From positions 1-64,000 of the forward strand of contig DUFD01000019.1 of the NCBI GenBank assembly GCA_011171075.1: a stretch of 64,000 nucleotides of DNA, read 5' to 3'. Source of the DNA: Dehalococcoidia bacterium (GTDB taxonomy: Bacteria; Chloroflexota; Dehalococcoidia; Dehalococcoidales; Fen-1064). The notes under the pieces are model-generated. The model worked only from the letters and a program-made list of their open reading frames with translations, did no database searches and had not been told where the DNA came from. Shown here piece after piece: positions 35,969 through 44,878 of the stretch (positions are counted from its first letter, which is position 1; each line of letters begins with the position of its first letter). A program made the position numbers and the translations under genes.

Positions 35969-37744
35969 CTATATTCCCGCTCGGCTCCGTTTATTTAACT
36001 GACTTGGGTTGGAAAGAAATATTCCATTCAGGGATGTCTCGAAGTTCTCGTAGTAAGGGACCATGACCTCATGGACGATTTCATCGGCGGTGGTACTGAA
36101 CTCTCTATCCGTTCTCTTTGGCTGCAAATTGTAGCGGTCTGCAAGTGCCATATAAACTCTCCGCTGTCGACGCAGATAATCGGGGTCCGTATCCTCGTCC
36201 TTACGCTGGGCACACACATCCTCCGGCAGGTCTAAAAGATAGGCCACGTTCGGCTTTGGCACGAGTGTTAACATCAGTTTGATAGCAAGTCGGCTAAGTC
36301 TGTCTTTAGCATCAAGGGATGATTCCATCTCGGCGGCGGCATCGAAGGCGTACCGGTCACAAATAACTATCTTCCCACATAGTAATGGTAGCTTGACCTT
36401 GAAAAAGTAGGCCAATACCATGTCGGTGGCTACAAGATAGGACCAGAGGAAGCGTAGGAGGGAATTCTGTAGTCGTTCTCTTCGATCCGGAGCACCCGGC
36501 TTCGCCCATTGTACTCTGTTTCTAAGCAGGACTTTCCCCCAGTGACTGAATAATTTAGTGAGTCCAAAGGTGCCACACCGGTTCCAGTAGTACTTTATTC
36601 TGAGGTCGCTGATATTTAGAGCCCTGATTAGCGCCTGCGCGTGTTCTGTCTTCCCCGAGCCGTCGGGGCCACTGAACGAGACCAGGAAGGCGGGCTGGGG
36701 GCGGATTCCTGACTTTAATTTGATACCACCGGCCAGGGTTTGAACGGCTTCGGATAGTTTTTCTCTCAAGCTGTGCTGCGGGTCTCGCAGGATTTTCCCG
36801 TAATAGAGGAATTTGCTAAAAATAAAAGAAAATGCAAAGGGTAGCGAGACCGGAGTAAGTCGGGTGATTCTGCGATAGTAGCGGTGAATCATCGGGTGAC
36901 GCTTGAGTGAGGTCTCCCATCTATTCAGGTTACGAACGGGAATGCTGGTTTCTCCCCAGAGCGATTTCTCGATGTGGGCGCATATCAGGAGGCATAAGTG
37001 GAGTCCGTCAAGCCATCCACGCTGAGAGGCCGCGTTTTCCATGTATGCCCAATCGATTTCACCTTCTCGCCAGCATTCACATATCTTGACTATATCTCCC
37101 AGGCGGAACTGTTTGTTCTCATAAAAACCGTGGGCTATTGTAATTAATATCACGTCTTCGGGCGAAGGAACACGGACAGCTTCGTCGTCGTAAGAGATGA
37201 GTGAGTTTTGCCAGATAGGCGCGTCATCCAGGAAGCAAGCGTCCCAGCCTACCCAAGTATGAAGGTGAATAGCGGATACACATCGTCCACTGTGGAATTT
37301 CCGAAAGAGGAATTTGTGTGACTCCTCGATATTTTTCAGTTCTATATAGCCGAGTTCTACTAAAATGGCCTTGGCTACCTGCTCGTGTTCCTCCTTCACG
37401 AGCACGTCGAGGTTGTCGCTGGTGTATGGGAAGGACGGGAACCTGCCGGCAGACTTGATGAGAATACAGGAGATACCTTTCTGGGCCCACCGGTCCCGGA
37501 CTTTAATATATTCTGCCCTGGCAGAAGAGAGAAGCTCCTCTTGCTGATGTCTGGCAGTTTGAAACTCGGGCAAATTCTGGAGTTGTTGCAGGCCGTTGCT
37601 ATGATTTAAGGCCAGCAGAGGATACTTGTTCTCTTCCCAGTATGCCAGTAGAGCTGGAATATCGAGGCTTTCAGGAGTCTCTGGTAAAAAGCCATCGACT
37701 ATTTGAGCAGATACAGAAGTTAGTCTCATCATGGATGTTTCCAT
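35969..37744 (-). CDS. Nucleotidyltransferase-like/thymidylate-kinase-like fusion protein
   Basis: A two-part protein of 591 residues. The N-terminal 340 residues resemble the uncharacterised nucleotidyltransferase family found beside polysaccharide genes, with the segment CILIKSAGRF and SDNLDVLVKEE holding candidate Asp ligands (109, 113), and a later SPEDVILITIAHGFYE block. The C-terminal 240 residues are a P-loop kinase: GPDGSGKT at 359-366 and a thymidylate-kinase-like VICDRYAFDAAAE. The usual thymidine-specific residues are not obvious. GGGGAG lies 6 nt before the ATG. The pairing suggests nucleotide- or sugar-phosphate chemistry linked to glycan synthesis, but no reaction can be assigned. 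Confidence 0.75.
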   Translation of the reverse strand: METSMMRLTSVSAQIVDGFLPETPESLDIPALLAYWEENKYPLLALNHSNGLQQLQNLPEFQTARHQQEELLSSARAEYIKVRDRWAQKGISCILIKSAGRFPSFPYTSDNLDVLVKEEHEQVAKAILVELGYIELKNIEESHKFLFRKFHSGRCVSAIHLHTWVGWDACFLDDAPIWQNSLISYDDEAVRVPSPEDVILITIAHGFYENKQFRLGDIVKICECWREGEIDWAYMENAASQRGWLDGLHLCLLICAHIEKSLWGETSIPVRNLNRWETSLKRHPMIHRYYRRITRLTPVSLPFAFSFIFSKFLYYGKILRDPQHSLREKLSEAVQTLAGGIKLKSGIRPQPAFLVSFSGPDGSGKTEHAQALIRALNISDLRIKYYWNRCGTFGLTKLFSHWGKVLLRNRVQWAKPGAPDRRERLQNSLLRFLWSYLVATDMVLAYFFKVKLPLLCGKIVICDRYAFDAAAEMESSLDAKDRLSRLAIKLMLTLVPKPNVAYLLDLPEDVCAQRKDEDTDPDYLRRQRRVYMALADRYNLQPKRTDREFSTTADEIVHEVMVPYYENFETSLNGIFLSNPSQLNKRSRAGI

Positions 37745-37759
37745 TGACGTCTCCCCTTA

Positions 37760-38806
37760 TCAGCCCAGCTCGCTCTGGCCCAAAAGAAGTCTGGCTACAT
37801 TCCGCCATGAGTAAGGGGTAACCATTTCGCGGGTATTGCAGCCGTTTGTATGCATGGTCTGGGCCACTATCTCTGGCAGCTCCGAAGGTTCGTCGGCATA
37901 AAATAGACCCTCGCCATCATCGAACGCTGTTGGCAGGTCACCGTAACGCAGCGTTACCACGGGAAGGTTGCAAGCCATAGCCTCCAGTATAGAGAGCGGA
38001 GCCCCGATACATGCCTGTTCGGAGACCACAGGGAACACGTAGCAGTCAGCAAGCTGGTACAACTGCTCGATATTTGGCAGGTACTGGTCAAATACAGTAA
38101 TCCCCTGCTTCCGCAGTTCGTTTAGCAGGTGCTTATCTTGTCCGGGGAATGAGCTGCCAACAAGGATGACCTGAGCATCAAGTGTTCGATGAATGTGGAC
38201 CAGTGAATGAACATTCCTTTCTCTCTTTATGTGGCCCACGTGCAGTACCGTGTACTTTTCAGGCTCAAGTCCGTATTGGGTCCTCAGTTCGGCTTTTCTC
38301 TCCGGAGATACCGGCGTGAATTTGTCAAGGTCTACGCCACTTGGAATTAATTGGACATGACACCCTATGGAGATGAATTGCTTTGCCGTTTCATTGCGCT
38401 GGACGAAAACCACATCAGGTGTAAGGAAGCGGATAAGGCGCCGTGAGAGCCATCCGTAGTTACGGGGCTGAAGGGAAATCATGACCACCCTGGCTCGGGG
38501 CTGGTATAGCTTGAGCAACCAGCTGCGTATGAAGCTGAAGAGGGTTGCCGATGCTGAAGGCACATAGCAGATGAGTTCTGGATTTAAAGCACGGAGTTCT
38601 TCCCATAATCTGTAACTCAAGAATAGTCTATTCGCTCTGAAGTAGGCTATTTTAGAATTATTGATTCTGCGCCCGGGAAGCACGGAAATGCCGCGCACTG
38701 GGATCTCCGAAGGCCAGGCCTGGAGTAGTGAGTACGCAAAATTTTTGATCCCCTCATCCAGTGGCGGAGACATGTCCTCGGTGATAATGCAGACAGGTTG
38801 CTTCAT
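37760..38806 (-). CDS. GT4-family glycosyltransferase
   Basis: A GT-B glycosyltransferase of 348 residues. The C-terminal half is typical: VLHVGHIKRERNVHSL, a LADCYVFPV strand and SEQACIGAPLSILEAMACNLP with the catalytic-site Glu. The N-terminal half is divergent, with a hydrophobic run ATLFSFIRSWLLKLY that may associate with the membrane. AGGAT precedes the ATG by about 8 nt. The upstream epimerase gene is 19 nt away. Confidence 0.84.
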   Translation of the reverse strand: MKQPVCIITEDMSPPLDEGIKNFAYSLLQAWPSEIPVRGISVLPGRRINNSKIAYFRANRLFLSYRLWEELRALNPELICYVPSASATLFSFIRSWLLKLYQPRARVVMISLQPRNYGWLSRRLIRFLTPDVVFVQRNETAKQFISIGCHVQLIPSGVDLDKFTPVSPERKAELRTQYGLEPEKYTVLHVGHIKRERNVHSLVHIHRTLDAQVILVGSSFPGQDKHLLNELRKQGITVFDQYLPNIEQLYQLADCYVFPVVSEQACIGAPLSILEAMACNLPVVTLRYGDLPTAFDDGEGLFYADEPSELPEIVAQTMHTNGCNTREMVTPYSWRNVARLLLGQSELG

Positions 38807-38825
38807 TGTTTTTATCCTATATTGT

Positions 38826-39803
38826 TCAGTAGATGTAACTCTCGCTAGGTTGCGAATTACGGTACCATTCGATGAAAAGAGGGATGCCCTGCTCTATTGC
38901 TATCTTGGGTTGGTAACCGAGGATAGTCTGGGCTTTGGATATGTCTGCAAACGTAACAGGCACGTCGCCGGGTTGCACAGGGAGATGCTTGATCTTCGCC
39001 TTTTTACCCAGTGACTCCTCGATGAGTTGGACCAGGTAGTCTAGTGATATCGGTCGTGAGTTACCCAGATTAAATATATCGAATTGGCATCCTTCATAGG
39101 TCAGGGCTGTCAGCAGACCATCCAGAAAGTCATTGATATGGGTATGGTCCCTGGTTGCCGAGCCATCACCGAAGAGCTGAATCTCCTCTCCAGAGTTTAA
39201 TTTTCTGGTAAATAGGGGAATGGCCATTCCCGGTCTCTGCCGTGGTCCGTATATGTTGAATGGGCGTATTATCACCATAGGTAGCTCATATAGATGGTGG
39301 TAGGTGTAGCAATATAGCTCGGCAGTCGCTTTCGAGGCAGCATAAGGAGACATCGGGGTGGCAATTTGCTGGTCCTCTTTGAATGGCACCCGTGTGCTAT
39401 TGCCGTACACCGATGAGGAAGAGGTAAATATGAACCTCTCTACCGACGTCAGGCGGCTTTCTTCGAGGAGGTTGATAGTACCTTGCACGTTGACCTCTTC
39501 GTAGAGCTGAGGCTGGATAATCGAAGGCCTTACCCCGGCCTTCGCTGCCAGATGAATGACATTATCGAAGGTGTATTTAGTGAAGAGGCCGTGTAACAGG
39601 GTACGGTCCCTGATGTCGCCCTCAATAAGAGTATAGTGCTCGTTGGAAGTGAGGTGCTGGATGTTGTCCCGTTTAATTTGTGGTTCATAGGAGTCGTCGA
39701 AGTTATCTAGTCCCACGACCTGATAGCCGAGGTCGAGCAAGCGTTCCCCGACGTGTGAACCTATGAAGCCAGCAGCCCCGGTGACCAGCACGGTTTGGCT
39801 CAT
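38826..39803 (-). CDS. Nucleotide-sugar epimerase (UDP-glucuronate 4-epimerase-like)
   Basis: An extended SDR of 325 residues with NAD motif GAAGFIGS, catalytic SSSSVYG and YAASK (Tyr-x3-Lys), and the NIYGPRQRPGMA and RDHTHINDF blocks. These features are nearest to UDP-glucuronate 4-epimerases and related 4,6-dehydratases. With a UDP-glucose dehydrogenase in the same locus, making UDP-galacturonate is a reasonable inference. Its ATG overlaps the end of the Wzz-like gene, so they are coupled. Confidence 0.82.
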   Translation of the reverse strand: MSQTVLVTGAAGFIGSHVGERLLDLGYQVVGLDNFDDSYEPQIKRDNIQHLTSNEHYTLIEGDIRDRTLLHGLFTKYTFDNVIHLAAKAGVRPSIIQPQLYEEVNVQGTINLLEESRLTSVERFIFTSSSSVYGNSTRVPFKEDQQIATPMSPYAASKATAELYCYTYHHLYELPMVIIRPFNIYGPRQRPGMAIPLFTRKLNSGEEIQLFGDGSATRDHTHINDFLDGLLTALTYEGCQFDIFNLGNSRPISLDYLVQLIEESLGKKAKIKHLPVQPGDVPVTFADISKAQTILGYQPKIAIEQGIPLFIEWYRNSQPSESYIY

Positions 39804-41059
39804 GCCGTCTCCTCTTCTTCCCCTTCCTCGCGTTTGGCAACATTAGAGGAAGGCATTCCTTTGGCCAGCCACTTGAAGTTCAGGGTAACCCAGGCAACAC
39901 CTACACCAAGTATGCTGCCAAGCAAGATAGCGTCTCTTCCCCGAATTCTATCTATCGACGGAACGGGTGAGGACGGTTTGCCGACAACGATATATTCTAA
40001 TGCAGTTGGTTCGTCACCGTTTCCAGTCAGGAGTGAAGTTATCCTATCGGTTAGCTCGGCGAGTTCACTAATAAGGTTATCGACCCTAGCTTCGGCGATC
40101 TGATAATCCAGGTTTTGGCCTGTATAATCGATATCACTCTGTGCTCTCAGGATGGCTAGCTCACTCTTAGCTTCAGCGAGGGCCTCACTGGTTCTCTCGA
40201 CTGATTTGACGGCGTCCACGTAATTCTCACTGCTGTCACCTGTCGCAATCAGCGTGGCCAGATTTTCTGCCTGGCGGCTGAGTTGTGTTTCTAAGGCCGT
40301 TACCTTAGCAGCCAAAGCAATGTATGTCGGGTCATTGTCTATACTGCTGGTGGCACTTTCTAGTGAGAGGTCTGCCAGCTCTTGTTCGGCTTCCAGGAGG
40401 ATTTGCATAACGTTATCTATGTCCTCTACAAGAAATTCGTACTCCTCGAGTCGCAATTTATCTTCTTCAGCAGCTAGGAAGCCTTTAAAGACGCTCGGAA
40501 CAAAACCAGTTAAATAAAGGGTTTCCTCCATGGTGGCGCCGATTGTCGTTATCTCTACTAATGGCACCTCGCTATTTGAGTTGTATCGTACCGATACCAT
40601 CTGGTCCAGTTCTTCAGCGGTGTGGGAATATTCGGGAGCGCTCTCCTCAAGCTCTTCGGCCAGAAAGTCTAAAAATGTGAAGGTATTTGCCTTGGCAGCA
40701 TAATACTCCGCTGTTCTCCGCAGGTCTGTCAGAGATGCGTAGGAAGAGCCGGGATTGACGATCTGGATTTGGACTGTACTCTCGAATGGCCCTTTATAAT
40801 CTCCCCACATCATGGGCGTAGTATCTTCCAACACTGTAGGTTCTGCAGAGTTGAGGGAAGGACTTATGAGATAGTAAACTAGTCCCCCAATGATTCCGAT
40901 AGCAAGCCCGATACATAGTACTATAACAGAGCGCCGACTAAAGAGCGGTACCATTCTTGGTGCAGATTCGCGACCCTTGTTCGCACTACCTATAGTTACC
41001 TCAGCTTTCTTGGGCCCACGTCCCGAGATTCCTCCTTGCCCATCCTTTTCAACCACCAT
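39800..41059 (-). CDS. Wzz-like chain-length/co-polymerase protein
   Basis: A polysaccharide co-polymerase of about 419 residues that sets chain length with a Wzy polymerase. A short basic cytoplasmic N-terminus is followed by a membrane helix (SVIVLCIGLAIGIIGGLVYY), a long coiled-coil periplasmic-type loop (about 190-330, rich in Leu, Glu and Ala) and a second helix near the C-terminus (AILLGSILGVGVAWVTL). It has no tyrosine kinase domain. ATG 41059 is preferred over GTG 41074 because GGGGG lies about 7-10 nt upstream of the ATG. Confidence 0.8.
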   Translation of the reverse strand: MVVEKDGQGGISGRGPKKAEVTIGSANKGRESAPRMVPLFSRRSVIVLCIGLAIGIIGGLVYYLISPSLNSAEPTVLEDTTPMMWGDYKGPFESTVQIQIVNPGSSYASLTDLRRTAEYYAAKANTFTFLDFLAEELEESAPEYSHTAEELDQMVSVRYNSNSEVPLVEITTIGATMEETLYLTGFVPSVFKGFLAAEEDKLRLEEYEFLVEDIDNVMQILLEAEQELADLSLESATSSIDNDPTYIALAAKVTALETQLSRQAENLATLIATGDSSENYVDAVKSVERTSEALAEAKSELAILRAQSDIDYTGQNLDYQIAEARVDNLISELAELTDRITSLLTGNGDEPTALEYIVVGKPSSPVPSIDRIRGRDAILLGSILGVGVAWVTLNFKWLAKGMPSSNVAKREEGEEEETA

Positions 41060-41108
41060 TTCAATCACCCCCACACTTTATTACTTTCATTTGCTTTTTT
41101 AAGAAGAC

Positions 41109-42233
41109 TTAATCATCCACTGCCAGCTGTACTTTTGCCCCGGTGAATTCTTTGACACTATCACATATATAGTCCACTTCCTCGGTACTCAGTTCGGGAT
41201 ACATCGGAAGGGAGAGTATCTCACCGACCACTCTTTCCGTGACCGGTAGAGAATAATTCGCTCCACCGTAGTTATGCCAGGCTTCCTGCAGATGGATTGG
41301 GATAGGGTAGTGCATACCTGTGCCTATACCTTTGGTCTCCAGCCAGGCTCGCAGTTCGTTCCGGTAAGGTGTCCTAATCACGTAAAGATGGTAAACATGT
41401 TTAGCCCACGCCTTCTCCTGGGGTTTCGCTATCGATTCAGGCAGACCAGCATTGTAAGCCTGGGCTATGTTACGTCTGTTTTCTATCCACCCGTCAAGAT
41501 GGGGTAGTTTTACTTTCAGTATTGCAGCCTGAATCTCATCCAGGCGGTCGTTGACACCGAATGTGGAGTGATAGTACTTGGGTTCTTGACCGTGGTCTCG
41601 CAGTAAGCGACATTGCCTGGTAATCTCGGGGTCGGATGTCGTAATCATACCGGCCTCACCGTAGGCTCCTAGGTTCTTTGTGAAGTAGAAACTGAAGCAG
41701 CCGACATCACCGAGAGAGCCGGTTCGGCGTCCTTTGTACTCGGCACCGTGTGCTTGACAGGCGTCTTCGATAACCTTAATCTTGTACGCCCGGGCCAGTT
41801 CCAGAATCGGATCCATGTCTGCCGGCTGCCCGTAAAGGTGCACCGGGATAATGGCCCTGGTTCTGCTGGTGAACGCCTCCTCTAGCTGCGAAGGGTCCAT
41901 GTTATAGGTGTCCGGGTCTATATCGATAAAGATGGGTCGGGCACCTACAAGAGCTATAGCCTCTACTGTAGCAAAGAAGGTGTTGGAGACTGTGATGACC
42001 TCGTCGCCTGGTCCAATTCCGCAGGCGAGAAGCGCCAGATGCAGGGCGTCGGTTCCTGAGCCGACACCGATAGCGGACTCGGTGCCGCAGTACTTAGCAA
42101 ATCCCGACTCAAAAGCCTGGACATTCTTACCGAGGAACAACTGCATTCCCTCGAGAGCTTCGCCTATCTCGGCCAGTATCTCATCCTTGAGACCCTGATA
42201 CTGTTTCTTGAGGTCAACTAGTGGTATACGCAT
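41109..42233 (-). CDS. DegT/DnrJ/EryC1/StrS-family sugar aminotransferase
   Basis: A PLP-dependent sugar aminotransferase of 374 residues. K186 in SFYFTKNLGAYGEAG is the Schiff-base lysine; GSGTDAL, EDACQAHGA and the family's typical HLY block are visible. These enzymes transfer an amino group to a keto-sugar nucleotide, here probably the 3-position in a WbpE-like step because a WbpB-like oxidoreductase and a WbpD-like acyltransferase are adjacent. GGAG is 6 nt before the ATG. Confidence 0.9.
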   Translation of the reverse strand: MRIPLVDLKKQYQGLKDEILAEIGEALEGMQLFLGKNVQAFESGFAKYCGTESAIGVGSGTDALHLALLACGIGPGDEVITVSNTFFATVEAIALVGARPIFIDIDPDTYNMDPSQLEEAFTSRTRAIIPVHLYGQPADMDPILELARAYKIKVIEDACQAHGAEYKGRRTGSLGDVGCFSFYFTKNLGAYGEAGMITTSDPEITRQCRLLRDHGQEPKYYHSTFGVNDRLDEIQAAILKVKLPHLDGWIENRRNIAQAYNAGLPESIAKPQEKAWAKHVYHLYVIRTPYRNELRAWLETKGIGTGMHYPIPIHLQEAWHNYGGANYSLPVTERVVGEILSLPMYPELSTEEVDYICDSVKEFTGAKVQLAVDD

Positions 42234-42903
42234 CTTCTACTCCGTCTATAATATGTCTGTATGGTTTATCAATGAGACCGGTGGTACAGACAATGTCTCC
42301 TATACTGCACACGACTTGAGCCGGATTACCGTAGGCAACGGCCCCTGGTGGGATGTCCTTGGTAACCACACTTCCAGCCCCAATTACCGCATTTTCACCA
42401 ATGACTACGCGGGGGAGTACGGAGGTGTTAACGCCAATCTGGGCTCCCTTCTTAATACGTGGGCCCTCCATGCACTCTACTGCGTTAGGACAGCCGGGAT
42501 GTATGTCATTGGCCAGGGTAACACCGGGCGCGAGGAAGACATCGTCTTCGATGAGGGTAAACTGGGCCACATAGACCTTGTTGTGGATTTTAACGTTGTT
42601 CCCTATGCAGCACCCGTAGTCAATAACCGAGTTTCCCCATATACGAACACCATCTCCAATAATGTTCTGCTCCCTAATAATGACGTAGTGACCGGTCTCT
42701 AGGTTCCGTCCGATGGAGCTACCACTATAGATAATAGTGCCGCTGCGAATGCGGGCTTCCGGGCCGATGGTTAGGAGGTGGTCACCACCGCGGGCCGCTG
42801 GATAACCAAGGGTTACGCCATCGTCGATAATCGCCTTTTCTCCCAGGCGTACTGTGTTGCTGGTTTCTTCCTGTAGCATAGGTAGAAGGTTTTTGTCTCT
42901 CAT
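42214..42903 (-). CDS. Hexapeptide-repeat sugar acyltransferase (WbpD-like)
   Basis: A left-handed beta-helix acyltransferase of about 229 residues made of repeated hexapeptides (IGDGVRIWG, IGNNVKIHN, IGVNTSVLP, IGENAVIGAG). The signature GNNVKIHNKV and the His in NDIHPG fit sugar N-acetyltransferases such as WbpD. ATG 42903, with GAGG 5 nt upstream, is preferred over a longer frame that would overlap the preceding gene. It would acetylate the amino group placed by the aminotransferase encoded next door, with which it overlaps by 20 nt. Confidence 0.84.
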   Translation of the reverse strand: MRDKNLLPMLQEETSNTVRLGEKAIIDDGVTLGYPAARGGDHLLTIGPEARIRSGTIIYSGSSIGRNLETGHYVIIREQNIIGDGVRIWGNSVIDYGCCIGNNVKIHNKVYVAQFTLIEDDVFLAPGVTLANDIHPGCPNAVECMEGPRIKKGAQIGVNTSVLPRVVIGENAVIGAGSVVTKDIPPGAVAYGNPAQVVCSIGDIVCTTGLIDKPYRHIIDGVEDAYTTS

Positions 42904-42916
42904 TAACACCTCATTT

Positions 42917-43969
42917 TCAGCTAAGGTCAGCCGTGCTAGCCTTGGCAATTGTTGCGGTCCGGCTAAGCTTTATTCGCCCGCCCCCGTTTAATAGGGAGTT
43001 GTTGGCCGCTTCCAAGATGTTGGTGACCCTAAGTCCGGACCAACCATCGCTCCTTGGCGCCGTTCCATTTGCTATACACTGAATGAAGTGGCTGCATTCA
43101 AGTTTTAGTGGTTCGGCATTGGAGATAAAGGGGATAATGACGTCGCCATAGCGATAATTGGGTGGCCAGGCAGCGAAGCCATTATTGTTGCTGGCAGCAA
43201 GAGCAAGGCCTTTATCGTAGATGTGTATCTTCTCCGATTCAGACATGTCGTCATAGACGGCCATCTTTTTACTGCCGACAATCGTGAGTTCACGTATCTT
43301 CCGGGGATGGAGCCAGCTTACATGCACATTGCACATGGTTCCACTAGGGAACAATAACTCAATGTAGGCCATATCGCAGAGTTTGGAATTAACATGGTGT
43401 GTACCCCGGGCACTTACTTCAATAGGCTCTTCTCGCAGCAAAGCGAGGACGATACATATATCGTGTGGAGCTAAATCCCAGAGAACATTCGCATCGGGTC
43501 GGTATTGGCCTAAGTTAAGTCTGGCGGCATCAATGTTGTAGACTTCCCCCAGTTCTCCGTCCTGTACCAGTTGTCTCAGGAAGTCCACGGCGGGGTGATA
43601 CTCGTAGGTATGCCCTACCATCATTACTAGATTTCTTTTCTCGGCCAGTTCAATAAGCTCTAGGACTTCGCTGCTGCTGGTGCTGACTGGCTTCTCTATC
43701 AGGACGTGCTTGTCATGGAGTAATGCCTGCCTGGCTAGCTGATAGTGCGTGTCTACTGGTGTCGCTATCACCACCGCATCCATGCTGTCTTTGAGAAAGT
43801 CTTCGAAGTCGGCGACTGTCTTCACGTAGGGATACTGAGTCTGCACACGACGGAGCCTTTCTCCATCAAGGTCACACACTGTGGCTAACGTGGCATCTTC
43901 CAACTCGTGGAAATTTCTGATGTGCTTCGGACCCCAATAGCCACAGCCAACTACACCAATGCTTACCAT
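42917..43969 (-). CDS. Gfo/Idh/MocA-family oxidoreductase (WbpB-like)
   Basis: An NAD(P)-dependent sugar oxidoreductase of 350 residues. The Rossmann motif is GVVGCGYWGP, followed by the signature IEKPVSTSSSE with its catalytic Lys and a WDLAPHDI block that carries the His and Asp typical of the WbpB/WlbA branch. It should oxidise a UDP-sugar acid at C3 to provide the keto group for the adjacent aminotransferase. GGGAGG lies 5 nt before the ATG. The three-gene set oxidoreductase, acyltransferase, aminotransferase is in order in the operon. Confidence 0.88.
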   Translation of the reverse strand: MVSIGVVGCGYWGPKHIRNFHELEDATLATVCDLDGERLRRVQTQYPYVKTVADFEDFLKDSMDAVVIATPVDTHYQLARQALLHDKHVLIEKPVSTSSSEVLELIELAEKRNLVMMVGHTYEYHPAVDFLRQLVQDGELGEVYNIDAARLNLGQYRPDANVLWDLAPHDICIVLALLREEPIEVSARGTHHVNSKLCDMAYIELLFPSGTMCNVHVSWLHPRKIRELTIVGSKKMAVYDDMSESEKIHIYDKGLALAASNNNGFAAWPPNYRYGDVIIPFISNAEPLKLECSHFIQCIANGTAPRSDGWSGLRVTNILEAANNSLLNGGGRIKLSRTATIAKASTADLS

Positions 43970-43988
43970 TTTAACCTCCCGTTCACTG

Positions 43989-44741
43989 CTAGCTACCGTC
44001 CCCCTTGAGGATGGTACGAACAGTTAGCAACATAATCTTGATATCGAGTAGGAGTGATTGCTTCTTGATATATTCCAGGTCGAGGTGAACCATTTCCTCG
44101 AATGTGACCTTCTTACGTTCAGTTACCTGCCATAATCCGGTTAAGCCGGGTGTTGCCTGAAACCTTTTCCAATGGCGGTCTTGGTACATCGATACTGCAA
44201 AAGGGATGTCAGGACGAGGACCCACTAAAGACATGTCCCCTTTAAGGATATTAATGAACTGGGGAAGCTCATCGAGGTTGGTTTTCCGTAGGAGACCACC
44301 AAATCTTGTGACACGCGGGTCTTTGATAAGCTCATAGATGTCCTCACCGTTTTCACTTAATTGGCCGGAGGCATTCCGTTGTATATAGTCCTGCAAGTAT
44401 AATTTATATTTAGTATCGTCATGATTGATGTACATACTGCGGAATTTGTAAAGGACAAATTTGCGTCCGTCTTTGCCTATTCGCTCCTGACGGAGTAAAG
44501 GGCTCCCTGGCGAATCAAGCCTGATGCCAAACGCGATGAGTACCATGACAGGGGATAAGACCATCAGTACCAGAAATGCCAGCAGGCGGTCGATGCCCCC
44601 TTTCCATAACTGGTATGTGGTCAGACGACTAATTCGCTTTCTATTTTGCGAGGATTTCAGGTGCATAAGGTCCTTCTCGTTTGGGGCAGTAGCTGTGGTA
44701 TATGCCCTGTGTTCTTGTTGTATTTCGCTCTGTTTTTGCAT
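43989..44741 (-). CDS. Priming undecaprenyl-phosphate sugar transferase
   Basis: A bacterial sugar transferase (PglC/WbaP-type catalytic part) of 250 residues. One hydrophobic hairpin near residues 50-74 is followed by the KFRSM, LRKTNLDELPQ, GDMSLVGPRP and PGLTGLWQV blocks. It transfers a sugar phosphate to undecaprenyl phosphate to begin each repeat unit. It is the first gene of the leftward operon, with a regulatory site and putative promoter at 44774-44829. About 40 extra polar residues precede the usual start of the domain. Confidence 0.92.
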   Translation of the reverse strand: MQKQSEIQQEHRAYTTATAPNEKDLMHLKSSQNRKRISRLTTYQLWKGGIDRLLAFLVLMVLSPVMVLIAFGIRLDSPGSPLLRQERIGKDGRKFVLYKFRSMYINHDDTKYKLYLQDYIQRNASGQLSENGEDIYELIKDPRVTRFGGLLRKTNLDELPQFINILKGDMSLVGPRPDIPFAVSMYQDRHWKRFQATPGLTGLWQVTERKKVTFEEMVHLDLEYIKKQSLLLDIKIMLLTVRTILKGDGS

Positions 44742-44773
44742 TACCCTTACTCAGCTTCTACCGCCACTTCTCA

Positions 44774-44829
44774 ATCCTAGCCTCTACTGGTTAGGAACAG
44801 GTGTAACGCAGGTTAGTACTAGGTTAGAA
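44774..44829 (-). promoter_or_regulatory. Four 11-bp repeats and -10 ahead of the priming transferase operon
   Basis: Read on the minus strand, four 11-bp units begin TTCTAAC, TACTAAC, GTTACAC (poor) and TCCTAAC, covering 44790-44829. Starts are 11 and 22 bp apart, so the units face the same side of the helix. A possible -10 TAGGAT lies at 44774-44779. The site is about 50 nt upstream of the priming transferase start. The same arrangement recurs at 48870-48909 and 59134-59173. Confidence 0.62.
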
Positions 44830-44878
44830 TCCTCTTTCATTCTAAAACTCATCAAAATTACTCTTAGCCTACAGCAGG

